Counted from the first letter of the stretch, positions 1 to 9,317 are shown. The stretch is 32,788 bases of DNA from an uncultured Verrucomicrobiota bacterium (GCA_937867415.1 CALMKO010000025.1:1-32788), one strand, 5' to 3'. The notes: a model not told the origin generated them from the sequence alone. Program-made: numbers and translations.

Positions 1-93
1 AAGACGGGAGCAAGGAAGCTGCGAGGGGCGGCAGCGGCGTTGGCCGGGGTGATCTGGAGCGCGCGGGATCTACGGAGGGGGATTGAAGATTGA
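1..93 (+). CDS. Possible C-terminal tail of a gene entering from the left edge (partial)
   Basis: Frame 1 is open from the first base to a TGA at 91-93. It reads as a 30-residue tail with an Ala/Leu-rich stretch, then a basic/acidic end (WSARDLRRGIED). It would converge on pbpC, whose stop lies 48 bases further on. I cannot assign a family from so short a piece. It may be a chance open frame, since 30 codons without a stop are common at this G+C. The gap behind it holds a perfect 10-base tandem repeat (GATCGGGGCT twice, 117-136) and no other clear signal. Confidence 0.3.
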   Translation, partial: KTGARKLRGAAAALAGVIWSARDLRRGIED

Positions 94-140
94 AGCGAGA
101 TGGTGCGGTGGCTTTTGATCGGGGCTGATCGGGGCTGTTT

Positions 141-2423
141 CTAGAGTGACTTGACTTCGATGTTGAGAGTCTCAGTGACTCCGGTGCTCGGGTCCGTGGC
201 AGTTAGAATGTGCTTGCCGATGGTGAGGTGGATGATTGGTTCGGGGCTTGCCGGCTCGATCCGAAGGGTTGGGGATTCCCAGCGAGTTTTTCCAGGAAGA
301 TTGGTCACCGGGCGCAAGCGTTCGCTACCTGAGGGGATTTCCGGGTCGAGCAGGAAAACAGTCCGATTCGCAGGGCTGATGATACGAAGCTTTTCGGCAG
401 CGGCCGTGGTGGAACTCAGCGCTAAGTCATTGCGGCGATTATTGTAGTGGCTGGCAAACCATTCTCCGTAGGTAGGATCCAACAGGGCCTTGCCGGTCGC
501 GTCGTAATCGGCACCTGTGGCGTTGAGGGGGATGCGTCCAGCCGGAGAAATGTCATCGAGTGCGTGCAGTTGGTGAGACCCTGGAGGGATGGATTTTCCG
601 TTGCGGGTGTCGATGGTGATCCTTTGCAACTCTGCTGGCCTGTCGAACCAGATTGGCCTTTGATCGCGATGCAGGCGGAGCATGGTACGATGAAAAACAG
701 GGCCTGCGCCCGTGAGACCGGAGATGCCTTTCATGGGTTGTTGTTCGAAGTTTCCAGCCCAGACACCGACGGTGAAATCCGGAGTGTAACCGATGCACCA
801 ATTGTCATGAAAGTCGGAGGAGGTGCCAGTTTTCACCGCGCAACGGAATGGAAGGTCGAGAGGGCCGCCGGGTTGAAAAGATGGTGCGCGGACCGTGCTG
901 TCTGATAGAACATCCGCTACCAAATAGGCGTATAATGAGTTGAAAACTTGCGGGAGAGCCTCATGGCTGGTTCTCGGAAACAGAACCGCCGGGGAATGCA
1001 AGCCGAGGCGGGCGAGTGTGGCGTAGGCGTTGGTCAACTCCAACAAGCGAACGGGGGCATTGCCAAGGGTGAGGCCAAGTCCATAGATTGAGCTGTCGGA
1101 GCCGAGGGTGGTCAGTCCAAGTGTTTGGAGTAATTCGTGCAGGGGTTGAGGGCCGCCGAGGGCATTGAGTTCGCGCAGCGCGGGGACATTCAGCGAGCAG
1201 GCAAGGGCTGTTCGCAGGGTGACGGGGCCGCGGTAGGTCCTATCGTAATTCTCAGGTAAATCCAGTCCCTGAGGAGTCCGAAAGGGCGTAGGAACATCCG
1301 CGATGATGGATGCGGGAATGCGATGGTTCTTTTCCATGGCTAACAGATAGGTAAAGGGCTTGAGCGTGGAACCGGGCGAGCGGGGCACAAGCGCGCCATT
1401 GATTTGGCCGCCTCGTGGGTCGTTCCAGTCGGCAGAGGAAACGAGGGCCAGGATTTCGCCGGTGGGGTTATGAATCGCAACCACGGCGGCATGGCGTAGG
1501 TTTGCATCTTTCAATTTGGCCGTTTCCTCGCGGACGATTTTTTCCACGTCTTGTTGGATGGAGAGGTCGAGGGTCGTTTGAATTTTCCCGGTGAGCGGGT
1601 TGGCGGTAGTTTGTCGTGCCAACCATGGGGCAGGTTGGGAATCCGGGAGCGGGCGGATGGTGATTGATTCGGTCATTGCGGCGGCGATCCGCGGATGGAT
1701 TGGTGGTCCGGTATTTGCGAGACGGGTGAGGACGGTGTTGCGGCGGGCAAGCGCGCGTTGTGGATGTTTGATCGGATTCAAGCGCGATGGTGCCTGGGGT
1801 AGTCCTGCCAGCAGTGCACACTCGGCGAGCGATAGATCCGCGAGGGGTTTCTGAAAATAGAAACGCGCGGCTTCGGCCGCACCAGTACGAAGGTTGCCGT
1901 AGTCGAGGCGGTTGAGATAGATTGTTAGAATCGTGTCCTTGGTCCATGTCATTTCCAGACGGCGGGCCGCGAGTGCCTCGTAGATCTTGGTGATCGGCCT
2001 GCGTTGCGCTGGCGGGGACGAGATTTTAACGAGTTGCTGGGTGATGGTGGAGGCACCAGAGATGATCCGCCGGTTGAAGAGAAGGTCCTTGGTCGCGCGG
2101 GCGGTGGCGAGGAGATCGATTCCGCCATGCGAGTAGAACCGCTTGTCTTCTGCGGCGAGCGTGCAGCGGATCAGGTCGGCAGGAAATGCTCCGAGAGTCT
2201 GAGGGTTCGAGCGGGTGGAATCCGGCAGGGTCAGGTGCACGATGGGTCTTGCATAACGGTCCAGAAGGACCGGTGAGCCGGCCGGGCTGTCTGTTAGCCC
2301 AGGTGGCAGGGATACGAAAAATGGACTCACAAACCAAACGAGCATCCAAGCCAGGACGGCGGTGCCGAGAAGGCGGATGGTTCGGCGCGGCCATTTTGAT
2401 TTGCCCTGCAAGGTCTGGATCAT
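141..2423 (-). CDS. pbpC: Penicillin-binding protein 1C (bifunctional peptidoglycan glycosyltransferase/transpeptidase)
   Basis: This is a class A penicillin-binding protein that polymerises lipid II and cross-links peptidoglycan on the periplasmic side of the inner membrane. With the start at 2423 it has 760 residues, close to E. coli PbpC (770). A basic N-terminus is followed by a membrane anchor at about 17-38. The GT51 domain (about 75-245) has the catalytic Glu in AAEDKRFYSHG (E92). The transpeptidase domain has SxxK as STLK (S352/K355), SxN as SLN (410-412) and KTGTS (531-535). The last 90 residues match the BiPBP_C domain that separates PbpC from PBP1a/1b. The open frame extends 52 codons upstream, but that extension runs into the divergent gene at 2500 and has no anchor-like features, so the start at 2423 is preferred. 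No alpha-2-macroglobulin partner gene is visible next to it. Confidence 0.93.
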   Translation of the reverse strand: MIQTLQGKSKWPRRTIRLLGTAVLAWMLVWFVSPFFVSLPPGLTDSPAGSPVLLDRYARPIVHLTLPDSTRSNPQTLGAFPADLIRCTLAAEDKRFYSHGGIDLLATARATKDLLFNRRIISGASTITQQLVKISSPPAQRRPITKIYEALAARRLEMTWTKDTILTIYLNRLDYGNLRTGAAEAARFYFQKPLADLSLAECALLAGLPQAPSRLNPIKHPQRALARRNTVLTRLANTGPPIHPRIAAAMTESITIRPLPDSQPAPWLARQTTANPLTGKIQTTLDLSIQQDVEKIVREETAKLKDANLRHAAVVAIHNPTGEILALVSSADWNDPRGGQINGALVPRSPGSTLKPFTYLLAMEKNHRIPASIIADVPTPFRTPQGLDLPENYDRTYRGPVTLRTALACSLNVPALRELNALGGPQPLHELLQTLGLTTLGSDSSIYGLGLTLGNAPVRLLELTNAYATLARLGLHSPAVLFPRTSHEALPQVFNSLYAYLVADVLSDSTVRAPSFQPGGPLDLPFRCAVKTGTSSDFHDNWCIGYTPDFTVGVWAGNFEQQPMKGISGLTGAGPVFHRTMLRLHRDQRPIWFDRPAELQRITIDTRNGKSIPPGSHQLHALDDISPAGRIPLNATGADYDATGKALLDPTYGEWFASHYNNRRNDLALSSTTAAAEKLRIISPANRTVFLLDPEIPSGSERLRPVTNLPGKTRWESPTLRIEPASPEPIIHLTIGKHILTATDPSTGVTETLNIEVKSL

Positions 2424-2499
2424 GAGCGGACCCGGGGGGAAAAACAAATTGAAAAATTCAATTGGAAAAGCCGAGTGCTTTCGCTCGTATCCGCGGTGT

Positions 2500-2919
2500 A
2501 TGAAAAAACAATTGATGCTTTTAGGTTGTGCGATGGGCTTGCTGTTGTTTCCAGCGACAGCGGAAAGTGAGAAATCCACGGTATTGCACGATCAGATGGA
2601 GGCCATGAACGATGCGTTCAAGGCGTTTCGCCGCGAAACGGATCCTGTGAAGGGGGCTGCCCAAGCCCGTGAGGCGCAGGTCGCGACGATCAAAAGTGCT
2701 GCCGAAGTTCCGGAGTTGGTGAAGGCGATGCCGGAAGGCCCTGAGAAGGCGAAGGCGCAGGTGGAGTATCGCAAAATGATGGCGAAGTTGTTGGTGGCGC
2801 TTTGCGAGGTGGAAGAGGCATTTCTCAACGGGAAAGTCGAAGATGTGGCGAAGATCGTGGATACCTTGAAGGAGATGAAAAAGGCCGGCCATGACAAGTT
2901 CATGGAGGAGGATGAATAA
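2500..2919 (+). CDS. Secreted cytochrome b562-like four-helix protein
   Basis: This 139-residue protein has a clean signal peptide (MKK, hydrophobic core, likely cleavage after ATA at 21). The mature part is charged and helical and resembles soluble cytochrome b562, a periplasmic electron carrier binding non-covalent b haem. The sequence around DQMEAMNDAF lines up with the start of mature E. coli b562 (DNMETLND), placing M33 at the axial Met. The C-terminal KAGHDKF places H131 at the axial His. FLNGKVEDV matches the start of helix 4 of the family. There is no CxxCH, so it is not a c-type cytochrome. It stands alone, divergent from pbpC with 76 bases between, and convergent with uvrC 20 bases downstream. 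Electron partners are not evident nearby. Family assignment is from recognition of the motifs. Haem binding is inferred. Confidence 0.78.
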   Translation: MKKQLMLLGCAMGLLLFPATAESEKSTVLHDQMEAMNDAFKAFRRETDPVKGAAQAREAQVATIKSAAEVPELVKAMPEGPEKAKAQVEYRKMMAKLLVALCEVEEAFLNGKVEDVAKIVDTLKEMKKAGHDKFMEEDE

Positions 2920-2939
2920 GCGGGGCTGAAGTCTGCGGA

Positions 2940-4499
2940 TCAATCGTTCCGCTGCAGGAACTCGATCACTGCGGTGGCGAGTTTTTGGGAAATACCGGGG
3001 AGTTTCGAAAGCTCTCCGGCATTTGCCTTCTTGAGTCGTGCGACACTGCCGAAGTTTTCCAAGAGGATTTTCTTTTTCGCTTCTGAGACACCGGGGCAGT
3101 CATCGAGCAGGCTTTCTTTCATCCTGCGGCGGTAAAGAAGGGCGTTGTAGCCGTTGGCGAAGCGGTGGGCTTCGTCGCGGATGCGCTGGAGGAGTTTCAG
3201 CGCGCCGCGGTCGTGCGGGATGCGGATGGATTCGCTGCGGCCGGGAATGAAGACTTCCTCGTGCTGCTTGGCGAGGCCTACGACGGGCAGATCATGAAGG
3301 CCGAGGGCTTTGAGCTCCCGAACCGCCATGGAAAGTTGGCCTTTCCCTCCATCGACAATGACGAGGTCTGGCAGCACGATTTTTGCTTTGCCTTCGCGAG
3401 CGAGGCGGCGTTGGGAGTCGATGAGGCTTTCTTGGGAAAACTCGGCATCGCTGGGGTTGGCGGCGCGGTTTTCGATGAGGATGCGTGAGTAGCGGCGGCG
3501 GATGACTTCCGCCATGGAGGCGAAGTCATCCTGCCCCTCGACGGTGCGGATGCGGTAGCGGCGGTAGTTTTGGTTGTCCGGCTTGCCATCGGTGAAGCGG
3601 ACCATGGAGGCGACGATGTGATTTGAGGAGACGTTCGAGATATCGAAGCATTCCATCACTCGTGGTGGTCCGGCGAGGTGGAGTTCCTCACCCAGCTCGG
3701 CAAGGTCTTCGACGGGTTTGACGGTGGTCTGCACTCCCCGGCCACGGGCGAATTGACGGGTGGGGCTGAGGGTTTTTTCGACATTCTGAAGGATGTCCCG
3801 GAGCGAGGCCGCCTTTTCGAAGTCGAGGGCCTCAGCGGCGGTGGTCATTTCCGCGCGAAGGGTATCGAGGATCTCGCGGCGGCCTTTCCCCTCGAGGATC
3901 CGGCAGGCTTCTTCGATTTTTGCAAGGTAGGTCTCGCGGTTGATGCGTCCGATGCATGGTGCGGAGCAGTTGCGGATGATGTCGGCGTTGCAGTGTTTGT
4001 AATCGGCTTCAGTGGGATCATCCGGGCGGCAAACGCGCAGGCCGAAGCTGCGGTTGAGCCACTCCAGTGTGCTATGGAGGGCGCTGGAGTGGGGAAAAGG
4101 GCCGAAGTAGCGTGAGCCATCGTCTTTTTTCATCCGGGTGGCGCGGAAGCGTGGCCATGTATCCGCAAGGCGGATCTTGACGAGGAAGAAGCGTTTGTCA
4201 TCCCGGAAGGCGACGTTGTAGCGCGGACGGTAGTCCTTGATGAGCTTGCCCTCTAGCAAAAGCGACTCTTCTTCGTTGCGGACCGTGTGGAACTCGAAAT
4301 CATGGATCGAATCGATGAGGGCGCGGGTCTTGATATTGGACCGCATTTTCTGGGAGGCCATGAAGTAAGATGATACGCGGCGCTTCAGATCACGAGCCTT
4401 GCCGACGTAGATGATCGACCCCAGGCGGTCTTTCATCAGGTAAACCCCGGGTTGGTGGGGTAAGTCGCGGAGCTTGGCTTTCAAATCAGGTGCGGACAT
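2940..4499 (-). CDS. uvrC: Excinuclease ABC subunit C
   Basis: UvrC makes both incisions in UvrABC nucleotide excision repair. Starting at 4499 it has 519 residues, at the short end for the family. Domains in order: GIY-YIG nuclease (GVY at 18-20, YVG at 31-33, catalytic Glu near 83); a four-Cys cluster (C157, C170, C178, C182) in the position of the Fe-S ligands reported for E. coli UvrC; a UVR segment (about 207-243) for UvrB contact; the RNase H-like 5' nuclease with D286 (FDIS), D383 (VDGGKGQL) and H445 (DEAHRF); and a C-terminal tandem helix-hairpin-helix (about 462-516). In-frame ATGs at 4523 and 4532 are alternative starts that would add 8 or 11 residues. None of the three has a Shine-Dalgarno sequence. 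The gene is divergent from the Exb operon. Confidence 0.93.
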   Translation of the reverse strand: MSAPDLKAKLRDLPHQPGVYLMKDRLGSIIYVGKARDLKRRVSSYFMASQKMRSNIKTRALIDSIHDFEFHTVRNEEESLLLEGKLIKDYRPRYNVAFRDDKRFFLVKIRLADTWPRFRATRMKKDDGSRYFGPFPHSSALHSTLEWLNRSFGLRVCRPDDPTEADYKHCNADIIRNCSAPCIGRINRETYLAKIEEACRILEGKGRREILDTLRAEMTTAAEALDFEKAASLRDILQNVEKTLSPTRQFARGRGVQTTVKPVEDLAELGEELHLAGPPRVMECFDISNVSSNHIVASMVRFTDGKPDNQNYRRYRIRTVEGQDDFASMAEVIRRRYSRILIENRAANPSDAEFSQESLIDSQRRLAREGKAKIVLPDLVIVDGGKGQLSMAVRELKALGLHDLPVVGLAKQHEEVFIPGRSESIRIPHDRGALKLLQRIRDEAHRFANGYNALLYRRRMKESLLDDCPGVSEAKKKILLENFGSVARLKKANAGELSKLPGISQKLATAVIEFLQRND

Positions 4500-4640
4500 C
4501 ACAAGGAATTCGGAGTGCGCCATGGTAATCATCGCTTGAGTTTGTAAAAGCAAATGATTCGTTCCCGGGCGACGGTGTTTCGCGGATCTTAACCACTGCC
4601 GTGATCCGAGAAAAGCCAAGAAAGAATGGGCGATTCTAGC

Positions 4641-4669
4641 TTGACAGCAAAGCAAGTGGGGTCTCCTCT
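4641..4669 (+). promoter_or_regulatory. Candidate promoter of the TPR/Exb operon
   Basis: A perfect TTGACA lies at 4641-4646 in the uvrC/TPR divergent gap. The hexamer 17 bases downstream (TCCTCT, 4664-4669) is a poor -10, so the call rests mainly on the -35 match and its position 39 bases before the ATG. Confidence 0.3.
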
Positions 4670-4684
4670 TTCCAACACGTTCGT

Positions 4685-7612
4685 ATGCCTGTTAACCCTC
4701 AAGTTTTTCCTGTGAAAGTTTGCGCCCTTGCGGTTCTCTGCCTGATCGGACCGATGTCGGTGTCCCGGTTGGATGCGCAGGAGACGCCGGGGGCACCCGC
4801 CGCGCCCATGTCGCCAGCGGCGCTAAACCGGCTTTTCACGGATGCTGAGGCGGCATTTTCTGCTAAAGACTACACGACGGCGGCGTCCAAAATCGAGGAA
4901 CTCCTCAAGGCCCTGGGCGGTAACCAGAATGCCCCGCTCGAATTGCTTCATTTCAATCTCGGGCTCGCGAATTTGCTCGGTGGGAAAGCGCCCGAAGCCG
5001 AAGCCGGTTTTACGGACTGCTTGAAAAAATTCCCCAAGGGCGAGTATGCAAGCCGCTGTTATCTTGGCATCGGGCGTGCCGCTATCATGCAGGGGACTGA
5101 GGAGAAAAAAGCACGCGCGATCGAAGCCCTGAAAATGGCCGCGCAGGATCCGACCTATCGGTCTGAGGCGGGACTCTCGCTCGGAGAGGTTTACATGGAT
5201 GTCGGAAAGCGCGAGGAGGCGTTGGTTGTTTTCAAGAGCCTCATGGGGTCAGACGTTCGCTCTCCTCAGCAGACCACGGCTGCGGTTCAGGTGATTGGGT
5301 TGATCGCCGACAATGGAAAAATCGAGGATCTGATTGCCTATTTGGATCGGCTGAGCAACCAAGCAGGCGTTCGCGATGCCATTGCTTGGTATGCCAATCA
5401 GGTGATTGCACGCGGCGACGAGTTGGTCGGATCTCAGTCCTACGAAGCAGCTCTTGCGATTTACCGCACGGTTCCGCCACGCAGCCAGATCATGGATGTC
5501 CAGACCATCGCTCTCGAGTCCCAACGGAAAGACCTCAAAATCTTGGAAAACCGGGTTAACTTGGAGAAGGATAAGCCGATCGAGCAGCGCTCGAGTGCTT
5601 CTTCGCTGGTGGGAAGCCTCAAACCTGCCATCGACTTGGCGGAGGTCGCTCTCACTGCGGTTCGCGACCGCCCCGATCTTGATGCCGCCCTGTTGATGCG
5701 GCGCGGCCGATGCCTCTACTACATGGATCGTTTTGAAGAGGCGCTTGTCTGTTTCCGCATGATCCGGAACAAGTTTTCCACTTCGTCGGATGCAAAAGCC
5801 GCCGCGTTCGCCGAGATTGTCATTCTTAACAAGCTCAAGGACATCCCCAAAATCAAGGAGCTTTGTGATGACTATCTGAAAAAGTATCCTGACGCAGAGA
5901 ACGTCGAGCAAGTCGCAACTCTCGCTGGAGAAGTGCTTGTCCAGAGTGGAAACTGGGCGGAGGTCGGAAAGTTCTACCAGAGCCTTGAATCCAAGTTCCC
6001 CACATCGGAAGCGTTGGACCGCTACACGTTTTTCCAAGGCCTGTCTTTGTTCCAAGACGGCAATTTCAAGGACTCGAACCCGATCTTCCTCAAATTCCTC
6101 AAGAATTTCCCCAACAGCCCCTTGGTAGAGAATTCGATGTACTATCTCGCCATGTCTTACTTCCTCACCAACGATTACAAGAAGACTCTTGCCGCCTGTA
6201 AGGAATACCTCTCGAAGTTCCCGGACGGACGCTATGCGGGTGACATGCGCTATCGGCTCTCGTTCATTGATTTCAACGATAAGGAAGAAGACCAGACAGA
6301 CAAGATCGTCCGTGATTTGACCGCATTCCTCGCCAAGAATCCCGAGGATGGTTCGGCGGGTTCCATGTATTGCCTGCTTGCCGACACCTACAAAAAGAAA
6401 ACTTCTGACAAGCCTGACGAACTCGCCAAGTTCCAGCAAAAAGCACTCGAAGCATACCGCAACGCCGTCTGGTCCGACAGTCCGGATGACGTGATCCAAT
6501 ACGCCTTGGATAACGCCACCACCCTCCTCTCGGGCAACAAGGACTGGGCCGGCATCGCCGCCTTACACGGAGAGTTCCTTCAAAGAAAGCCAGACAGCGC
6601 CCTCTCCCTGGTTTCCGCCTCATGGGTCGCCAAAATGAAGACCCGCGAGGGCAAAGGGGCCGAAGCGGCCGAAATGCTGGCGAATGCCCTCAAATCTCGC
6701 ATCGCAAACCCGACCGCTGAGCAGGTCGAGTTCCTCATCGATGAATTGGTAAAAACCATCGTTCCACGTAAAAAGGCCGCTGAAGTCGACAAGGAGGCCT
6801 TGGACAAGCAGCTTCAGGACATCCTCAACAAGGCGATCGCCGGTCAGGAAAACGCCACCACCAACGCACGTCTTTATTACGCCCGCGCTCGCCTTGCTCA
6901 ACTGTTGAAGGATCCCATCTCATCAAACCGGCACCTCACAGGGATCGCCAAGCTCAATGCGAAGGACCCTTCAGTGCTAAGTCCGGCACTGCTCGCAGCT
7001 TCCGGAGACATCCTCCTCAACCTGGGGGACTTGGACGACGCGGAAGGCATGTTCAAGCGTCTGAGCGAGCGCTATCGAGACGGGATGTTTGCCGATGCAG
7101 GACCCGTGGGCCTCGGGTATATCGCCCTGAAGCGCAAACAGTATGCCGAGGCGCTCAAGATTTTTGTGGAAGCCGCTGAAAACAACCCCGGAACTTCCCG
7201 ATTCAAGGAGGCAACGGTCGGACAACTCGAAGCTTTGGTAGAGCTGGGCCAACTTGATGAGGCCCAGAAACTCGCCACCGCGACCGCGGGTGATAAGACC
7301 TTCCGCGGTGAATTCGCCGGCAAGGCGCTGTTGCTTCAGGGGAGAATCTTCCGTGCTCGCGCCAAAAAAGCCGAGACTCCTGAAGCCAAGTTGGATTTCT
7401 ACAAACAAGCTCACGGCACTTACAACCGGGTGTTCACCGCTTACAAAAGCACGCCGGACGTCTGTGCCGAGGGCGCGTGGCAAGCCTACGAAACCCTGCT
7501 TGAAATGGGGAATAGCGAACTTGCCGAGGAAACCCTCAAGACGCTCGTCGCCGATCCCAAACTCAAAAATACCGAACGTGCCAAGAAAGCAGCGGAAAAG
7601 GTAGGCCAATGA
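4685..7612 (+). CDS. Large secreted TPR-repeat protein, first gene of the Exb operon
   Basis: This 975-residue protein has an N-terminal signal peptide (basic VKVC, hydrophobic ALAVLCLIGP, likely cleavage near LDAQ at 29-32). Almost all the rest is helical tetratricopeptide-like repeats, with recurring patterns such as FNLGLANL, YLAMSYF, KFPDGRYA and FLKNFPNSP, similar to the TPRs of BamD/YbgF-type envelope proteins. No catalytic domain is apparent. It probably acts in the periplasm or at the outer membrane as a scaffold. The next gene starts within its stop codon (ATGA, 7609-7612), so the two are likely translationally coupled. A start at GTG 4712 is possible and would still leave a signal peptide. 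Its role in a proton-driven complex is inferred from the ExbB/ExbD genes behind it. Confidence 0.85.
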   Translation: MPVNPQVFPVKVCALAVLCLIGPMSVSRLDAQETPGAPAAPMSPAALNRLFTDAEAAFSAKDYTTAASKIEELLKALGGNQNAPLELLHFNLGLANLLGGKAPEAEAGFTDCLKKFPKGEYASRCYLGIGRAAIMQGTEEKKARAIEALKMAAQDPTYRSEAGLSLGEVYMDVGKREEALVVFKSLMGSDVRSPQQTTAAVQVIGLIADNGKIEDLIAYLDRLSNQAGVRDAIAWYANQVIARGDELVGSQSYEAALAIYRTVPPRSQIMDVQTIALESQRKDLKILENRVNLEKDKPIEQRSSASSLVGSLKPAIDLAEVALTAVRDRPDLDAALLMRRGRCLYYMDRFEEALVCFRMIRNKFSTSSDAKAAAFAEIVILNKLKDIPKIKELCDDYLKKYPDAENVEQVATLAGEVLVQSGNWAEVGKFYQSLESKFPTSEALDRYTFFQGLSLFQDGNFKDSNPIFLKFLKNFPNSPLVENSMYYLAMSYFLTNDYKKTLAACKEYLSKFPDGRYAGDMRYRLSFIDFNDKEEDQTDKIVRDLTAFLAKNPEDGSAGSMYCLLADTYKKKTSDKPDELAKFQQKALEAYRNAVWSDSPDDVIQYALDNATTLLSGNKDWAGIAALHGEFLQRKPDSALSLVSASWVAKMKTREGKGAEAAEMLANALKSRIANPTAEQVEFLIDELVKTIVPRKKAAEVDKEALDKQLQDILNKAIAGQENATTNARLYYARARLAQLLKDPISSNRHLTGIAKLNAKDPSVLSPALLAASGDILLNLGDLDDAEGMFKRLSERYRDGMFADAGPVGLGYIALKRKQYAEALKIFVEAAENNPGTSRFKEATVGQLEALVELGQLDEAQKLATATAGDKTFRGEFAGKALLLQGRIFRARAKKAETPEAKLDFYKQAHGTYNRVFTAYKSTPDVCAEGAWQAYETLLEMGNSELAEETLKTLVADPKLKNTERAKKAAEKVGQ

Positions 7613-8505
7613 ACTTCTCCAATCGCATGACGCTTTTCAAAACACCACTTCGCTTTGCCGGTTTTCTCTTCTCGGCCCTGTTGCCTGCTATCGGTCAACT
7701 CGCTGCCGCAGAGCCCATCAACATCGTGTTTCAAAACGGCCGTTCGGTTCCTCTCAATGCCGTGGCTCTCCAGGGCGACAAGCTGACCATCATCGCAGCA
7801 GCGCCGGGTTTCAATGTGGGCCAAGCCTTTCCTTTTGCCTCCGCAGACCATATCTACGGCACCAAACCTCCCGAGATCAACCAAGCCGTCGCACTGATCC
7901 TCACGGACAAGCCCGCTGACGCGCTCAAGCTGGTCGAGCCCATCGTGGCGGAGCAAAGAATCACCGCTAAAATCCCCGGAAACTTCTGGTTAGAAGCAGC
8001 GAGGGCCTCCCTCATCGCCTACGCCTTGACTGGCAACAATGCCAAATGCGTGGAAATCGGTAAAGCTGTCTCCGATGCGACCCCAGCGCAGGGAATCGAT
8101 CCATTTGTCTCTCTTGGCAAAGCCATCATGCTGCCTGAAACCACCCCGGTATCCGACCGCGCGCTCGCCTTCAGTGATCTTACCACGGATAACCTGGCCT
8201 CCGACATCTGCGCGTATGCGAGTTTTTTCCGGGCACGGCTCCTGAAGAGTGCCAAACGCAATAGCGATGCGGCTCAGGCAAGCAAGCAGGACGCCGAGGT
8301 CCTTGAGGCGTTCCTCACCGCACCCTGTGCCTATCCCGCCGGCTGCATGATTGTGAACGCCGCTTCAGAAATTCAAGCCTCCAGCTACCTGGTCACCCTC
8401 GGTCGGCGGGAGGAGGCTGTCGCGCTCCTGAATTCTGCCATCCGCCAGGCGGCCGGAACAGTGTTGATTCCGGATGCAAATAAGCGACTTGAAAGTATCA
8501 AATAA
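7609..8505 (+). CDS. Secreted protein of unknown function in the Exb operon
   Basis: This is a 298-residue protein that I do not recognise as a named family. Residues 1 to about 34 form a signal peptide (SALLPAIGQLAAAEP). A short beta-rich segment follows (about 36-85; NIVFQNGRSVPL, DKLTIIAA), then helical repeats resembling degenerate TPRs (about 90-295; ADALKLVEPIV, REEAVALLNSAI). Three cysteines are present in the mature part. Its start overlaps the stop of the preceding TPR gene by four bases, and the next gene, exbB, begins 42 bases after its stop. This tight arrangement suggests it works with the large TPR protein in the periplasm. Confidence 0.8.
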   Translation: MNFSNRMTLFKTPLRFAGFLFSALLPAIGQLAAAEPINIVFQNGRSVPLNAVALQGDKLTIIAAAPGFNVGQAFPFASADHIYGTKPPEINQAVALILTDKPADALKLVEPIVAEQRITAKIPGNFWLEAARASLIAYALTGNNAKCVEIGKAVSDATPAQGIDPFVSLGKAIMLPETTPVSDRALAFSDLTTDNLASDICAYASFFRARLLKSAKRNSDAAQASKQDAEVLEAFLTAPCAYPAGCMIVNAASEIQASSYLVTLGRREEAVALLNSAIRQAAGTVLIPDANKRLESIK

Positions 8506-8546
8506 CCACTCACATTCCCCAACAAGAACCTCATTCCACGAAATTT

Positions 8547-9317
8547 ATGAAAAACACGATCCAAAAAGCGATTTGCGCAGTCCTCTTCTTCATGCCCCTG
8601 GCCGCTTTTGGTGCGGAAAACGTCAAGAAAACGACCATGCTCGACACCTACAACGAAGGTGGCTGGGTCATGCACATTCTGCTCGTTTTCTCGATCGCGA
8701 TGGTGTGGCTCGTGATCGATGTCTGGATGCGCACCGGGGTCAAGAAAATGACTCCCCCTGAGGACGTCACACTCGCCCAGGAACTGTTCCGTGCCGGGGA
8801 CTACGTCGCCGCTTACCAAGCCATGAAAGGCAGCTTCAGCCCGTTTGCGGAAGTGATGCGCGCCGGCCTTGGCTCCGTGGGCTATGGCAAGGACGCCACC
8901 GAGGAAGCCATCTATAACACCGTGGAAAAAACCAGCTCCACTCTTCAAACTCGGATCAACTACCTCTCCGTCATCGGGGTCTGTGCGCCGATGATCGGGT
9001 TGCTCGGAACCGTTGCAGGTATGAAGGGCGCATTCGGAAGCTTGGGCGGCGGCGGCCTTTCCAGCGGTGTCAATGAACTTGCCGGACACATCGGTCACGT
9101 GCTCGTCGCCACGGCTGCGGGTCTCTTGGTCGCCATCCCCGCATTCATGGCCTTCTACTTCCTTCGTAACAAACTCCAAGGCGCCATCCATCACCTTCAT
9201 GAAGTGACCGAACACCTTTTCCGGAATGCCCCTTACGATTATCTGAAAGATGCCGACGTCGGCCAAGAGGAAACCTACGCCGCGCTTCCCAACTGGGTTC
9301 AGGCTCCGGAGGGCTAA
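8547..9317 (+). CDS. exbB: ExbB/TolQ/MotA-family proton channel subunit (first copy)
   Basis: This is the inner-membrane stator/channel subunit that with ExbD converts the proton-motive force into mechanical work. The 256 residues comprise a signal-peptide-like N-terminus (1-22, PLAAFGAEN), TM1 (about 41-61), a cytoplasmic loop, TM2 (138-160, with the conserved GLLGTVAGM) and TM3 (184-206, VLVATAAGLLVAIPA). The two pore threonines of the family are present (T155, T189). The TM3 glutamate five residues before the second threonine (Glu in E. coli TolQ/ExbB) is replaced here by His184. A Gly-rich stretch (LGGGGLSSG) lies between TM2 and TM3. The stop overlaps the next exbD start by one base (TAATG). 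Confidence 0.92.
   Translation: MKNTIQKAICAVLFFMPLAAFGAENVKKTTMLDTYNEGGWVMHILLVFSIAMVWLVIDVWMRTGVKKMTPPEDVTLAQELFRAGDYVAAYQAMKGSFSPFAEVMRAGLGSVGYGKDATEEAIYNTVEKTSSTLQTRINYLSVIGVCAPMIGLLGTVAGMKGAFGSLGGGGLSSGVNELAGHIGHVLVATAAGLLVAIPAFMAFYFLRNKLQGAIHHLHEVTEHLFRNAPYDYLKDADVGQEETYAALPNWVQAPEG

Noticed and set aside
5249-6499. Long minus-strand open frame (416 codons) opposite the first TPR gene
   Set aside because: The plus frame has a signal peptide, TPR repeats and operon overlaps. The antisense frame has no recognisable domain and is a by-product of codon usage at high G+C.
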